Assembly: GCA_027563935.2 (NCBI GenBank)
Contig: JANVAS020000222.1
Location: forward strand, 3,906,001-3,970,000
Length of the DNA stretch: 64,000 bases
Direction: 5' to 3'
DNA from: Costus lasius
Lineage: Eukaryota > Streptophyta > Magnoliopsida > Zingiberales > Costaceae
Shown here: positions 1 to 11,933 of the stretch, one piece after another
Layout: each line of letters opens with the position of its first letter
Position numbering within the stretch: position 1 is the stretch's first letter
Position numbers and translations under genes: made by a program
Notes under the pieces: generated by a model
The model's input: only the letters and a program-made list of their open reading frames with translations
Databases searched by the model: none
What the model was told of the DNA's origin: nothing

Positions 1-1023
1 CGACCGTAAAAGTTTTCGCCCCTTCGTGTTTCTCACTCGATTCGACTCCAAACTGAACCAAAATTGAACCAAACTCTCCAGAAACCTTCCTAGACCGGTT
101 CTATACTGATTAGACTATAAAAGGAAAGGTTTTGGAAGGGTTTCGTGGGCTTCTAGGCACAAAAATGAGAGGAGGTGGCGGTGATGGTGAGAATTGATTC
201 TAGGGCAGAAAACGAACAAGAAAGCCGCGCAAAGGAAGAATTGGAGGGTTGATCTTCATCTCCACGTCGAGGGGAAGCCTTTTTACTATCTTGTCTAGCG
301 ATTTCTTATATTTTTATTGAGTTTCCATGCAATTTTCATCAATGAACGTGCTATTTGTTATGAACATGAACGTGTAAACCCTTATTTCGGGATTTGGGGA
401 ATAGCCCGTTGACGATTTATGGATTAAATACATAGTTTTAAATCTTTGACATGATCTTTTAAAGATTTGATTTGATTAGAATTGTGCTTATTTCATGAAT
501 TACCCTGATCAAGTAATTTTACGTCTTAGACATTGCGAGAAGGACCGGGAGGTGAATCGCAACATCGGATCTATTCTTTTCAAACATGTGAATCCGATCA
601 CGGGAGTAGTTCGGATTCGCTTGAAGGATTACCATGGTTTTTCACAGAACTTAATGGGTCAATTTATGTTAATTGCCACAAGAGTAGGGAATTGATGTAA
701 ACCGGGTTACGCTTCGGGAGGAGGTAATCTGTACCTTAGGAAAAATCCCATTCAAAATTATAATTTTCTGATCAAAAGATTTATTTACAAATTTTATTCA
801 TAATCATCAACGTGGTGAAACCCTAGATCCTGAATTTATCCGAATTGATTTTTACCCGAACGCTCGCTTTTGCTTCTTTTTGTACTTAGAAGTTGCCAAA
901 ACAAAAACCACATATTGATTCGTCTAGATATAGATCAAACGTGTAATCGGTACTTGACCGCCAGATCCTTGTTGGGAACGATAATCTTTTTATTACTTCG
1001 ATAAGTCCATGCACTTGCGGATA
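1..1023 (+). repeat. Plus-strand LTR fragment, tRNA-Asp group (U3 end, R, U5)
   Basis: This is the downstream part of an LTR in plus orientation. It has a TATA box (TATAAAAG, 116-123). From about 800 it shares landmarks with the end of the A LTR: a GTGAAACCCTAG-like block, a GGTACTT block, a TTTTTATTACTTCGA block and the terminal ACTTGCGGA. It is clearly diverged from the A, J and L LTRs, so it is a related but separate subfamily. It stops at about 1023, just before where the PBS would follow, and joins an inverted LTR piece. No supported gene lies here; the short open frame at 495-695 has no recognisable motif. Confidence 0.65.
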
Positions 1024-1030
1024 CCTATTA

Positions 1031-1947
1031 TTCATCCACCTTAATTTCAATGACTAGAAATGAATAAAAGGTCTTCAGTCTAATTTTATCATGATAAAGA
1101 TATAATTTACTTCATAAAGGAATTATCTCACTTTCGTGCAGACAATCAACCAGGGACCAATCCTCGCTTTGATGGAAGATCTATCCCATGCTAAAAATAA
1201 GTAAATCATTAATCAAAGGACTCAAGGATCACTTTCGTGCATCTGAATCCTAAGTTGATCATCTCAAGTAGAATCTCAAGGATTACTTTTGTGCATTTGA
1301 TTCTCAACACGGGTTCTACTTAAGGCTCTCCAACGTTCCGATCCTCACTTTCACTTAAGATCTTCATGTTTAACAAAATAACTCAATCTTGGATTCAGAT
1401 TATCAAACATGTCAACTATTCTTCTAAAATCAAGAAATAAGAACTAACCTAATTTCTTACGGTGAGTTCCTAAATTCAATTTTAGGGTTCCAAGTTCTCA
1501 AGCAAATTACTTTTCAGTCCATATTGCGAAAACTCTAAAACATGCATGATAATAAGAAAACTATGGAGAATTATAGGCAATCATCACATAAGTAGAATTA
1601 TCATAACAAAATTATACTCACGAAATAAAAGTTATCTAGTCATATAAAATGAAGGGGATTACACCCCATGTCCCAAAAGATGTCAAAGCTAGCATAGATG
1701 AGGAATTACAATAAATCATAGTTTAGAACGATCAGAAATCAAAGAGAAAAGATAGAAGTTACAAAACAGGGTTGTAATGAAAATTACAGCCCGTAATTTT
1801 GCGAGTGAATAGTGCCGGCGCCCGCTCTTTCGTTGATTTCTCCTCCGGTCGACTTCCTTTCGCTCTGAAACTTCTGGGGTTTCCTCTCCTCCTATAGGCG
1901 AAGCTTCCTTGTGAAATCGCGGCCTAAGGTGGCCTCTACGCCTCTCA
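1031..1947 (-). repeat. Partial LTR of the tRNA-Asp group, minus orientation
   Basis: This aligns base by base with 2190-3115 in the J LTR, in the same (minus) orientation, with roughly ten percent difference by eye. Shared blocks are the CATCCACCTT segment, the repeated CACTTTCGTGCA motifs, and the AAGCTTCCTTGTGAAA and AGGCC segments near 1905-1940. In element sense it starts partway into the LTR (near 1947) and stops before the U5 end. It therefore lacks both the U3 promoter and the last ~170 bases of U5. Its sense start abuts the tRNA-like segment directly. Confidence 0.7.
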
Positions 1948-2010
1948 CGTGGGTGAGTATACCTACTTATCACACGGGTGACTCGGGTTCGATCCCCGGC
2001 AATGGCGCCA
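1948..2010 (-). other. PBS extended into tRNA-Asp sequence (primer read-through)
   Basis: Read on the minus strand from 2010, the first 18 bases are a tRNA-Asp PBS with one change (A for G at the eighth base). The match to the complement of plant tRNA-Asp(GUC), as I remember it, continues about 40 bases further, through the T arm, variable loop, anticodon stem and anticodon region towards the D arm. The differences are mostly C/T or G/A. On the plus strand it reads as a tRNA 3' portion ending in CCA at 2008-2010. CCA is not encoded in eukaryotic tRNA genes, so a mature tRNA is the likely source. A's PBS matches only 18 bases. Confidence 0.7.
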
Positions 2011-2016
2011 AAAACT

Positions 2017-3780
2017 TGTTGTAGTCCGCAAGTGCACAGATACTCAAAGTAATAAAGAAAGATATCGAACCCACAGAGACCTACGTGTTAAGTACCAAAT
2101 AGTTGTATTCTTACTAGCTAAGCAACCAAATAATAGCTAAGCAATGATCGAAAACACATGAAAAAGATAATCAGAGAGAAACTGGGACTAGGGTTTCATC
2201 CACCTTGATTTCAATGACTAGATATAAATAAGAGGTCATCAATCAAATCTTATTATGATAAAGAAATAATTTACTTCATAAGGATGATCTCACTTTCGTG
2301 CAGACAATTATGCAGGGACCAATCATCGCTTTCATGCAAGATCTATCCCAAGCTTAAAATAAGTAAATCATCAATCAAATAACTCAAGGATCACTTTTGT
2401 GCATCCGAATTCTAAGTTGATCATCTCAAGTAGAATCTCAATGATCACTTTCGTGCATCCGAGTCTCAACAAAGGTTCTATTTAAGGTTCTCCAACATTC
2501 CGATCCTCACTTTCGCACAAGATCTTCACGTTTACCAAAATAACTCAATCCTAGATTCAAATTATCAAACATGGCAATTATTATTCTAAAATCAAGAAAT
2601 AAGAACTAACCTAATTTCTTAGGGTGAGTTCCTAAATTCAATTTTAGGGTTCGAAGTTCTCAAGCAAATCACCTTTCTGTCCATATAGCGAAAACTCTAA
2701 AACATGCGTGATAATAAGAAAACTATGGAGAATTATAGGCAATCATCACATAAGTTGAATTATCATAATAAAATTATACAGACGAAATAAAGGTTATCTA
2801 GTCATAAGAAATCAAGGGGATTACACCCCATATCCCAAAAGATATCTAAGCTAACATAAAAGAAGAATTACAATAGTCCATAGTTTAGAACGATCATAAA
2901 TTGAAAAGAAGGGAAAATCAACTTTACAGCACGGCTGTAATGGAAATTACAGCCGTAATCTTGCGAGTGAACAGTGCTGGCGCCCGCCCTTTTGTCAATT
3001 TCTCCTTTGTCTGATCTTCTTTCACTTTGAAACTTCTAGGATATCCTCTCCTCCTCGAGGCGAAGCTTCCTTGTAAAAATCACGGCCTGAGATGGCCTCC
3101 ACGCCTCTCAGCGTGAGGCCAAAACCTAAGGATGCCTTCCTTGATTTCTCTCTGGATAGTGGATAAAAATTAGGGCTTTTGCTCCCTTTATCTTCTCCTC
3201 ATTGAGATGAGTTCATAGCTTCTTTCGGATCTCAATTTGGTAGTCTATAGCTCAAGAAATTCTCTTCACAAGAATCGGGCTTGAAAAACTCCAGAAAAAT
3301 CGCATGTCTGGTACAGAAATACGGCCGTGTTTTCTATTACGGCAGTGCCGTAATTTCTGCAAAGTTTTCTGTGAATTATGGGTCAAAATTACGGTACAAT
3401 ACAAAATATTAGGGCACTGCCGTAATTTTTGGGCGGAAAATACGGTACCGTAATTTTCATTACAGCAGGGGTGTAATCTAGGCAGAAAATTACAGGCTAT
3501 AATATAAATTACACGCGGGTGTATTTTTGAATCTTGCTCTGATTTGCATGAAAATTGATAGGCGACATTGTCTTGGCGTCTGGAATCCATTAGTGTGCTC
3601 AAATCTTTCAAAATCCATCAAAATATGGAACTTTTTACCTAAAAATCATCAAAAATGAGGCAAGGTGTAGATTCCGCAATATTTGACAAATAAGGCTTAA
3701 AAACAAGCAAAAGAGCATAAATATGACACAAAAATACCCATGAAATGGCACAAAAATTACTATATATTTTGGTGTCATCA
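2017..3780 (-). repeat. J: LTR of the tRNA-Asp group, minus orientation
   Basis: The LTR runs in sense from TGATGACACC at 3780 to a CTACAACA end near 2017, then the PBS at 2010. It is the 5' LTR of a minus-oriented copy inserted in the reverse transcriptase of K, whose sequence resumes at 3781. It holds the palindrome TTACGGCAGTGCCGTAA at 3337-3353, the shorter TACGGTACCGTA near 3443, and CACTTTCGTGCA motifs at about 2287-2510. The expected internal region is absent: beyond the PBS comes tRNA-like and LTR-like sequence instead. Short open frames within it have no coding features. Confidence 0.8.
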
Positions 3781-4524
3781 CCTGTGTGGTGGGACACTGG
3801 TACTTTGAGAGAGTAAGGCCATGTCTCGCTAGAAGGTACCCCTTCTTAGATTACTCCATGTTAAACCTCTCCAAGACCTTATCAATGTAGGTACTCTGAC
3901 TAAGGGCCAGGAGCCTCTTGGATCTATCCCACTAGATCCTCATGCCTAGGATATAGGCGGCCTCCCCTATGTCCTTCATCTCGAAACACTTCCCCAACCA
4001 TGTCTTCATAGACTGAAGACTAGGGTTGTCGTTTCCAATGAGTAGTAGGTCATCGACATACAAGACCAGAAAAGTCACCAAGCTCCCACTGAATTTTCTG
4101 TACACACAGGTGTTATCTTCACTTTTGATAAAGCCATAATCTCTCACAGCTTCATCAAACCAAAGATTCCAACTTCAAGATGCTTGCTTTAATCCATAAA
4201 TGGATTTCTTTAGCTTGCAGACTTTATTGGCATCTACAGGATGGATGAAACCATCAGGTTGTGTCATATACACATCCTCTGTCAGCCTTCCATTAAGGAA
4301 TGTTGTCTTAACATCCATCTTCCATATCTCATTGTCATAATATGCAGCTATAGCAAGCAGAATCCGAATGGATTTGATCATGGCAACTGGCGAGAAGGTT
4401 TCATCATAGTCCACCCCGTGAACTTGTTTGAATCCTTTAGCCACTAATCTACCCTTATAGGTAACTATGTTGCCATCCATGTCTGTCTTCCTTTTGGAGA
4501 CCCATTTGCGCCCTATGGGTTTTA
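3781..4524 (-). pseudogene. K: copia reverse transcriptase fragment, broken
   Basis: On the minus strand this encodes the copia reverse transcriptase core. Visible motifs in order: KPIGRKWV, YKGRLVAKGF, DYDETFSPVA, MDVKTTFLNG, KSIYGLKQAS, then LYVDDLLLIGND (catalytic Asp pair) and STYIDKVLERF. Several stops interrupt it: one after KQAS near 4173, two near 3927-3932, and one near 3870. The N-terminal side is cut by the G LTR at 4525 and the C-terminal side by the J LTR at 3780. It pairs with the integrase fragment at 13594-14374 as parts of one old element. About 0.8 kb that should lie between them is missing. Confidence 0.85.
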
Positions 4525-6184
4525 TGTTGGGGTATGCCCTTAAGGCTAATGTTTGAGGCCTTTGGGATTGTTTCAGTATCATGTATAAACTATGTTTATA
4601 AAGGCAATGGTTGTTATTCAGGTTGTTACATTATCTGCTGCTGTTATATATACTTCTGAATAATGTCTCAATGGTGTTCAGCATGGCTGACATTAACATT
4701 GTCCTTAGTCGAGATATCTTGGTGAACATGAGACAGCCTTGATATGATTGAGACTAATATGTTTCTAATCTTATAGGGTGCTTCGAGCATGGAATAAGAT
4801 GTAGACTCATAGGTTCATTGAATGTACTGGACAGACCCTACTTAGGATGTTCAATTGTTTGTCACAATGTGAATAATCCTTATATGCAAGCAAGTGGCAT
4901 ATTTCCTCTGACTTGAGATCACTTGTGGTTCTAAATGATGATTGGCATTGTCTTGAGGTAGTTCAATATCATTTGAAATATAATGGTTATAGATTATCTT
5001 GGATAATGGGCATGAGTCATGTTAGGGCATTAGTGATAGATATAGGATTGCCTCTCCTTGTTGGAGTGTGATGTTCTATTGGGGCCCCCTGGATGAGATG
5101 GTTGAGAAAGTGTATGGCCATACCCAGATGACTATGTTCATCTGATCTAACCACTCTCATCATGTTGTAGTTACAGGCTTGACACGCTTGTCCAACGAGA
5201 ACATCCAGTGGCAAAGGAAACATGTATGTCAAGTGAATTGGATTCACACTTGTGCTATGGTTTGGGTGTAGTCTTGGAAGACTCTTTCCTTCATATCGGG
5301 AGACAGTGAAGTGTTGCTAGATACCCCTCTCTGATCGTGATAACGTAAGTTATCGTTACCGACGTTGAAGGAAACCCTTAGGGTCGCACAATTTGATGAT
5401 ATGGCTTATTTATGTCAGATCGTGTGGACTGAATTGTTCTAGTTCAGTTTAAAAGAGTTTAAACTCTGATTGGAAGTGAGATCTGGTCTGATCATGTTTG
5501 ATTGATTAGGGCTTGAGATCGGTAAGCTTCGATTGGGAGAATTGATGCTTGATCGATGAGATCAAGAGCATCAAGAGATGTGTGGTTAGATCTTGAGCCA
5601 TCTGGTTCATATGAGATCTAGACCATGGCTTGGTTTGATTTGGTCTTTGAACCAAATACAATTGAACCGAATGAAATAGAACCGGTTCACTATGTGAACG
5701 CTTGGTTCAAAGGGAGAAGGAAGGTTTCGATGGTTCACTTGGAGTGAACGCATGAGACATTGAGCACTTACTATATTTGGAAGTCGGTTTTCCAAATTGG
5801 AAAAACGCCTCCACGTTGTAACGCCGCTCACCCCATCTTCTCCTCTTGCTCCTCTCGTGGTGAAGCTTCTTCACGCCAAGGAGAAAATTCAGCCAGCGAG
5901 TAGAGAAACACATCTTCTCTTGCACGATCAGGGGACTCCTTGGATCTTTGCTAGCACAAAGAGCACAAGGGAGTAAGCCTTCAACGTCTTGTGTGCAACT
6001 TCTTTGGAGGAGAGCCGCTCGCCCTCTATCTTCTTCCAAGTCGCCATTCAAGCAATGGCCATGGTAACATCCCCTCTTGTTTCATAGTTGATTATATTAT
6101 AAGCCATGCGATCTTCATGAAACCAAGTTTCCGCCCATGCGAAAAATTTTAGAAGAGCATGTGACTTAGGTTTCGACACTTTCA
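4525..6184 (+). repeat. G 5' LTR
   Basis: 1660 bp, TGTTGGGGTATG at the start and ACTTTCA at the end, followed by the PBS. Same length as the 3' copy. Contains a perfect palindrome GTATGGCCATAC near 5113, and a hairpin at 5339-5354 with arms GATAAC and GTTATC around a GTAA loop (GNRA class). The minus-strand frames in it (5017-5247, 5607-6051) recur in the 3' LTR only because the LTR is duplicated. Confidence 0.9.
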
Positions 6185-6186
6185 AT

Positions 6187-6198
6187 TGGTATCAGAGT
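6187..6198 (+). promoter_or_regulatory. G primer binding site (initiator tRNA-Met)
   Basis: TGGTATCAGAGT, two bases after the LTR end. It matches the complement of the initiator tRNA-Met 3' end except for the last base (T instead of C). Confidence 0.85.
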
Positions 6199-8043
6199 AG
6201 AGTTTTGGCTTGATGCATATAATCACTATCTTGATGTGATCCATGGTTGTTTTAAGTTTTTGATAGATCTATAAGAATCGCATGCTTTAGTTCTCATGCG
6301 AAAAATGACTACATGCTATGTGTTAGATTTGCATGTATTTTAGGTAGCTTGCGTATGTTATGTGTTTGTTTGCGCTTATCATAGTTTTTTCAATCAAAAC
6401 ATAACATCATGCGCGCCCCTCACATAGATCTATCGGCGCCTACTTTAAATCCTTAGACGGGTTAATAGGTTTGAAGTTGTCAGTCAAGTCTGGACCCAAC
6501 AGCCTGATCAGACCATCTGACAGCCTAGATGGGTCGGCCAGATAGCACCTATGCGCAAGCATATAGGTGGCTATAGGTCGACTGCAGAAGGGCGTGTAGC
6601 GATGTCTGATTGAGGCGCCAAGTGAACGATCATGATTAAGGCCCGGGGTCACACCCGTTTGCCAGAAATCATGTGGGACGTTCAGCCCTTAAGGCATGCA
6701 TAGTTGACCACATGGTCGACGCAAGTCAGTTATGACTGGGTGCATGCAAGGGCAGTGGGTCTGACTTGGTCTGATGAGTGGATACCTATTAATGGACCGT
6801 TGTAAGGTAGTAGGGCACATAAGGAAATAAAATTGATCCCATGGGGTTTTTTCAAAAATTTTATTTTCTGTTTGGATCACATGTTTGTATGTTATAACAT
6901 GCATGGATGTTTATTTAATCTTATGTGGGTTGCCCCTTTTTGTGTGCTGTGCTGGGGCCTGCGTGCCTGGAATTAATTAAAAGTAAATTTTATTGTGATC
7001 TGCGAATCACATTTTAATTTATGATAATGTATATTTGACCTGCGCGTCAAATCATGTCTAGATAGATTAAAATGTATTTTAATCAGACATGAGCACAGAG
7101 CACACATGGCAGAGGCGCTTGCAGCAAGTGGCTTCACCAGGTGGGAGGTCTAGAGTTCGACTCTAGCACAGGCGCATGCTACCTGATGGGCGCATTTGAG
7201 CTGCAGAGGGCGCTTGGGCCCGGTCTGGCCAGATGAAGTGCAAGAGACCCATAAAGCGATCAAGTGAAGACTTGTGTAAAACTAGGGTTTTTCTTAGGCT
7301 TTTATGGGCGTTTACCACATAAGATCATTGTGCTTTCTATTTACTGTTTAAGTAATATTAGCACCTACATGATTTATCCTTCTGCTATCACCATAAGAAT
7401 TACATGATAGTAAGAAGATAAAAGGACCGTTAAAATCCAACGTTAAATATCAAGCACGAAAGCCTTCTGACGCGAAACCTCACTGTTCTCACTATCGTTG
7501 GGGCCGTGTTGTACCCACTCAGTGGGCACGCCCATCTATCTTCAGACGGTGTGAGATTACACCTCCGTGTTACAGAGAAGGGATTTATCGCTTCTCGTTG
7601 CTCAGCATAGCACGTGGTGGTCCAGGGAGTAGGTCAGGTCAGCTTGACCATATGGGCAACATATTGAGCATATGTTAGCTATATGGAGGCAGCCATCTGT
7701 GGAATCAGAGACTGTGTTGTACCATCTCAGTTGGCACAGTCTACTGGATTGCCCAGATGAAGGGGAATCGCACGGGTTGGCGATTGGCATGGATAGCCTA
7801 CCAGTGATTAGTGCTTGGACTCTCTGTGCATCTTATCTCGCCTGAGCGGGATGCGGAGACCAAGTATGAAATCTGGATCCCATCTCACTAAAAGAGTTTC
7901 ACTCTTTCGGACTGTTTTATTGGATTTTTTCAGTTAGATAAAATAGTGAGAAAAGAATCACTCTTAAGTCCTGGATTGATTCTAACATGGATACTGACCT
8001 TGTTGTTCTTGCAATGTTGTAGATTTCTGCAGCAACGAACACC
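6199..8043 (+). other. G untranslated leader
   Basis: About 1.85 kb between PBS and gag, with no supported gene. It is collinear with the D leader (42406-44210). A structured segment lies at 7500-7850. The long leader is typical of this element group in the window (G, D, B, K all have about 1.5-1.8 kb). Confidence 0.7.
7500..7850 (+). promoter_or_regulatory. G leader RNA hairpins P1-P4
   Basis: P1 7505-7530: outer CGTG/CACG, bulge TTGTA, inner CCCAC/GTGGG, loop TCA, with a further GGG/CCC pair outside. P2 7710-7741: outer GACTGTG/CACAGTC, the same TTGTA bulge, inner CCATC/GTTGG (one mismatch), loop TCA. P3 7766-7785: AATCGC/GCGATT. P4 7837-7850: CTCGC/GCGGG with loop CTGA. The same four elements occur in D, and with changed pairs in B and K. 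The role is unknown. Confidence 0.6.
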
Positions 8044-11000
8044 ACAGGGCTCAATTTGCGATCCATACTGGAAAAGGAGAAGTTTGCTGGGCCAAATTTC
8101 TCAGACTAGTACAGACAGCTTAAGATTGTTCTTAAGGCTGAGAGGAAACTGTATGTCCTTGAGACGGCAATACCGGCTCAACCCACTGCGAACGCCGCAA
8201 GGGCGGTTCGGGATGCTTATGAAAAGCATGTCAGTGATAGCACTGATGTTGCTTGCCTTATGCTTGCGTCTATGACGCCAGAGTTACAGCGTCAGCATGA
8301 AGATTTATCTGCTATTGAAATTATAGCAAATCTCAAGATGCTGTATGCTGCACAGGCAAGGACTGAACGCTATAACTTGACGAAACTTTTCTTTTAGAGC
8401 AAATTGACTGAAGGGAGTCTAGTGGGAGCTCATGTGCTCAAGATGATTGGGTACAAGGAGGCTCTAGAGAAACTGGGACACACCATCAATCAAGAACTTG
8501 TTGTAGACATTATCCTGCAGTCTCTCCCGGCTTCTTTCGATCTGTTCATTATTAACTTTAATATGAACAAGATCGACTGTACTCCGGCAGAGTTACTGAA
8601 CATGCTCTGCACCACAGAGCAGACTCTTGAGAAGGGAAAGCCTTCATCCTCTGTCTTGATGGTTCCTTCAAGGAACAAGAAGAAGGGGAAGAAGGGCAAA
8701 GCCCCTATCAAGAGCTACAACAAGACTCTGAAACAAAAGATCAAGCGGTCAAAGGACAACAGGTGCTTCCATTGTGGCCAGCTGGGTCACTGGAAGAAGG
8801 ACTGTAAAGCGCTCCAAGGAGACAAGAAGGGAAGCAAGCCTTTCACTTCAGGCTCAGGTATTTTTGTGACTGAAGTCATGGTAGCTTCTTCTATTTCATG
8901 GGTGTTGGACACTGCATGTGGAGTTCACATTTGTTTAAATGTACAGGAACTCAAGAGAAGAAGACAGGTGGGACAGCATGAGGTGGACATACAAGTTGGA
9001 AACGGGGCACGGGTTGCTGCTGTTGCTGTAGGACAATATAACATCTCTTTACCATCTGGTTTTGTATTAGAACTTGACAATTGTTATTTTGTACCGAGCA
9101 TATTATCTCTATTCCTGCTCTTGTCAGGAAAGGATTTTCTTTTGAATGCAAAACTTTAAAGTGTTGTATTTCATTTGATAATATTGTTTATGCTATTGGG
9201 TCGATTAATAATGGGTTATACATGTTGGACATGGAATGTTCTGTACAACAAATTGATAATAAGAAAGCCAAGTATGCTGATGATAACACCTTGCTATGGC
9301 ATAGTCGTTTAGGCCATATTAACAAGAAGCGCTTAAGCGGTTGCATGACCATGGACTGCTGGGATCATTCTCCTATGAGGAGCTTGATACATGCAAAGCT
9401 TGTCTAATGGGTAAAATGACGAAGACTCCTTTTTCTAATAAAGGTCAAAGGGCTTCAGGTTTACTTGACCTTATTCACAGTGATGTGTGTGGGCCATTTA
9501 GTAAACATGCCAGAGGTGGCTATACATACTTCATAACTTTTACTGATGATTTCAGTAGATATGGTTATGTCTATCTTATGAGACATAAGAGTGAATCTTT
9601 TGACAAGTTCAAAGAATTCAAAAATGAAGTACAGAATCAGCTAGGCCGGAATATCAAGGCACTTCGATCCGATCGAGGTGGAGAATACTTGAGTCGAGAG
9701 TTTACTGACTATCTGAAGGAGTGTGGGATTATCTCACAGCTCACTCCGCCAGGAACACCGCAATGGAATGGTGTGTTCGAGAGGAGAAATAGAACCTTAT
9801 TGGATATGGTTCGTTTGATGATGAGTCAGGCTACTCTACCTTACTCCTTTTGGGGATTTGCACTGGAAACAGCTGCAAAGGTGCTAAACCGTCCAAGGCC
9901 GTTTCAAAGACTCCATATGAGTTATGGTATGGGAAACAGCCAAGCTTGACATTTATCAAAATCTGGGGTTGCGAGGCTTATGTCAAAAAGCTCGCCTCTG
10001 GGAAACTGGAGAGCAGATCAGATAAATGTATCTTTGTCGGTTACCCTAAAGAAACTAAGGGTTATTATTTCTACGATCCCAAAGAGAACAAAATATTTGT
10101 TGCTCGAACGGCTATTTTTCTTGAGAAGGAATTTCTTCTGCAAGAAGCCAGTGGGAGAGAAATAAAACTGGATGAAAGTCCAGAAGAGGGACAAAGTAGT
10201 CAAGCTCAGTTGGATGAGCCTGAGCGAATAGAACAGGTTGATGTTCAACCTGAGGCTCAGATATCACGGGAACCGCGTAGATCGGGAAGGATCCGTCGTC
10301 AGCCTGAACGCTATGACGGAGTCTACATCATTAATGATGAACCCCTCACCTATGCGGATGCGGTCAGTGGACCGGAATCAGCAAGATGGCTTGAAGCTAT
10401 GCGAGCCGAGATGGACTCCATGTCAGATAACGAAGTCTCGGATTTGGTTGATCCACCTCCGGGAGTAATCCCTATAGGCTGTAAGTGGATCTTCAAGAAG
10501 AAGATTGACATGGATGGTAATGTAGTTACCTATAAGGGCAGGCTAGTTGCGAAAGGTTTCAAACAAATCTATGGGATAGATTATGATGAAACTTTCTCTC
10601 CTGTAGCCATGTTTAAGTCCATTCGAATTATTCTCGCGATAGCAGCATATTATGATTATGAGATCTGGCAAATGGATGTGAAGACCGCTTTCCTTAATGG
10701 AAAACTAGAAGAGGATGTGTATATCACACAGCCTGAAGGTTTCAGCAATCCATCAGATTGTCATAAGATATGCAAGTTAAAGAAGTCCATTTATGGACTA
10801 AAACAAGCATCTAGAAGTTGGAATATTCGCTTTGATGAATCAGTTTGTGAATTTGGTTTCATCAAAAATGAAGATGACCCGTGTGTATACAAGAGGTTTA
10901 GTGGGAGCGTGATTACTTTCCTGGTCCTCTACGTCGATGATATCTTGATCATTGGAAACGATATTCCTAAACTGCATGCGGTCAAAGCATGGTTAAGAAA

Positions 11001-11913
11001 ATGTTTCCAGATGAAAGATTTAGGAGAAGCAGCCTATGTATTAGGTGTGCAGATCTATAGAGATAGATCTAATAGGCTTCTCGGGTTATGCCAGAGTACT
11101 TACATCGATAAAGTCCTGGAGAGATTCCATTTAGAAAATTCTAAAAGAGGATATCTTCCAGTCAGACATGGTCTGAATCTTTCTAAGAGCCAGTGTCCTC
11201 AAACACAGTCTGAGAAAGATGAAATGGACAATACGCCTTATGCTTCGGCTATTGGATCCATTATGTATGCGATGTTGTGTACTCGCCCAGACGTCGCTTA
11301 CGGGTTAAGCGTGACCAGTCGATTCCAAAGTAATCCAGGGAAGGCACACTGGATTGCAGTCAAGAACATTTTGAAATATCTTCGGAGGACCAAAGATATA
11401 TTCTTGATTTATGGAGGTCAGGAAGAACTCAGTATTGAAGGATATACTGACGCTTCGTTCCAATCTGACCAGGATGATTTCCGATCGCAATCAGGCTATG
11501 TTTTTAGCTTGAATGGAGGAGCAGTGGTGTGGAAGAGTTTCAAACAATCAATTGTTGTTGATTCCACAACAGAAGCCGAGTATGTTGCAGCCTCAGAAGC
11601 ATCAAAGGAGGCAGTGTGGATTCGTAAGTTCGTTTAGGAACTTGGTGTTGTTCCTTCGAGTGCTGATCCATTGGTTATCTTCTGTGATAACACTGGAGCA
11701 ATAGCACAAGCAAAGGAACCACGGTCACACCAGAAGTCCAAGCATATACAGAGAAGGTTTCATTTGATCCATGAGATCATAGATCGTGGAGAGATCAAGA
11801 TCTCCAAGGTTCATACAGATGACAATCTAGCTGACCCGCTTACTAAGCCTCTGGCGCAACAGAAGCATGAGAAGCACTGTAATAATATGGGTTTGAGATT
11901 TCTCAACCATTAG
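8044..11913 (+). pseudogene. G gag-pol polyprotein, broken
   Basis: Copia order gag, protease, integrase, reverse transcriptase, RNase H. Seen: zinc knuckle CFHCGQLGHWKKDC (about 8763-8805), protease motif WVLDTACGVHI near 8899, integrase zinc finger and DDE core (HSDVCGPF, RSDRGGEY, NGVFERRNRT), reverse transcriptase LYVDDILIIGND near 10930, RNase H TDASF and TTEAEYV. Damage relative to D: the start codon is lost (ACA for ATG), stops near 8115 and 8396, an ~11-base deletion near 9100, a 1-base deletion near 9330, a 7-base deletion near 9890, and a stop near 11635. The last part (RNase H end) reads to 11913. It cannot make a full polyprotein. Confidence 0.9.
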
Positions 11914-11922
11914 ATTAAGTGC

Positions 11923-11932
11923 AAGTGGGAGA
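11923..11932 (+). promoter_or_regulatory. G polypurine tract
   Basis: AAGTGGGAGA just upstream of the 3' LTR, in the position of the plus-strand primer. The identical tract precedes D's 3' LTR. Confidence 0.7.
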
Positions 11933-11933
11933 T

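Noticed and set aside
495..695. Small plus-strand frame of 66 codons
   Set aside because: Within LTR sequence, no domain, no homolog among the other LTR copies.
1948..2010. Functional tRNA-Asp gene on the plus strand
   Set aside because: Ends in encoded CCA, lacks the 5' part of a tRNA, has changes in stems, and sits at an LTR PBS. A primer-derived piece explains it better.
5707..6051. 114-codon minus-strand frame, repeated at 13116-13460
   Set aside because: Repeated because it lies in both LTRs of G; conserved by duplication, not in D's LTR as a frame.
10018..10248. Minus-strand frame opposite G's pol
   Set aside because: Antisense shadow; the matching frame in D (46182-46424) arises from the same coding sequence.
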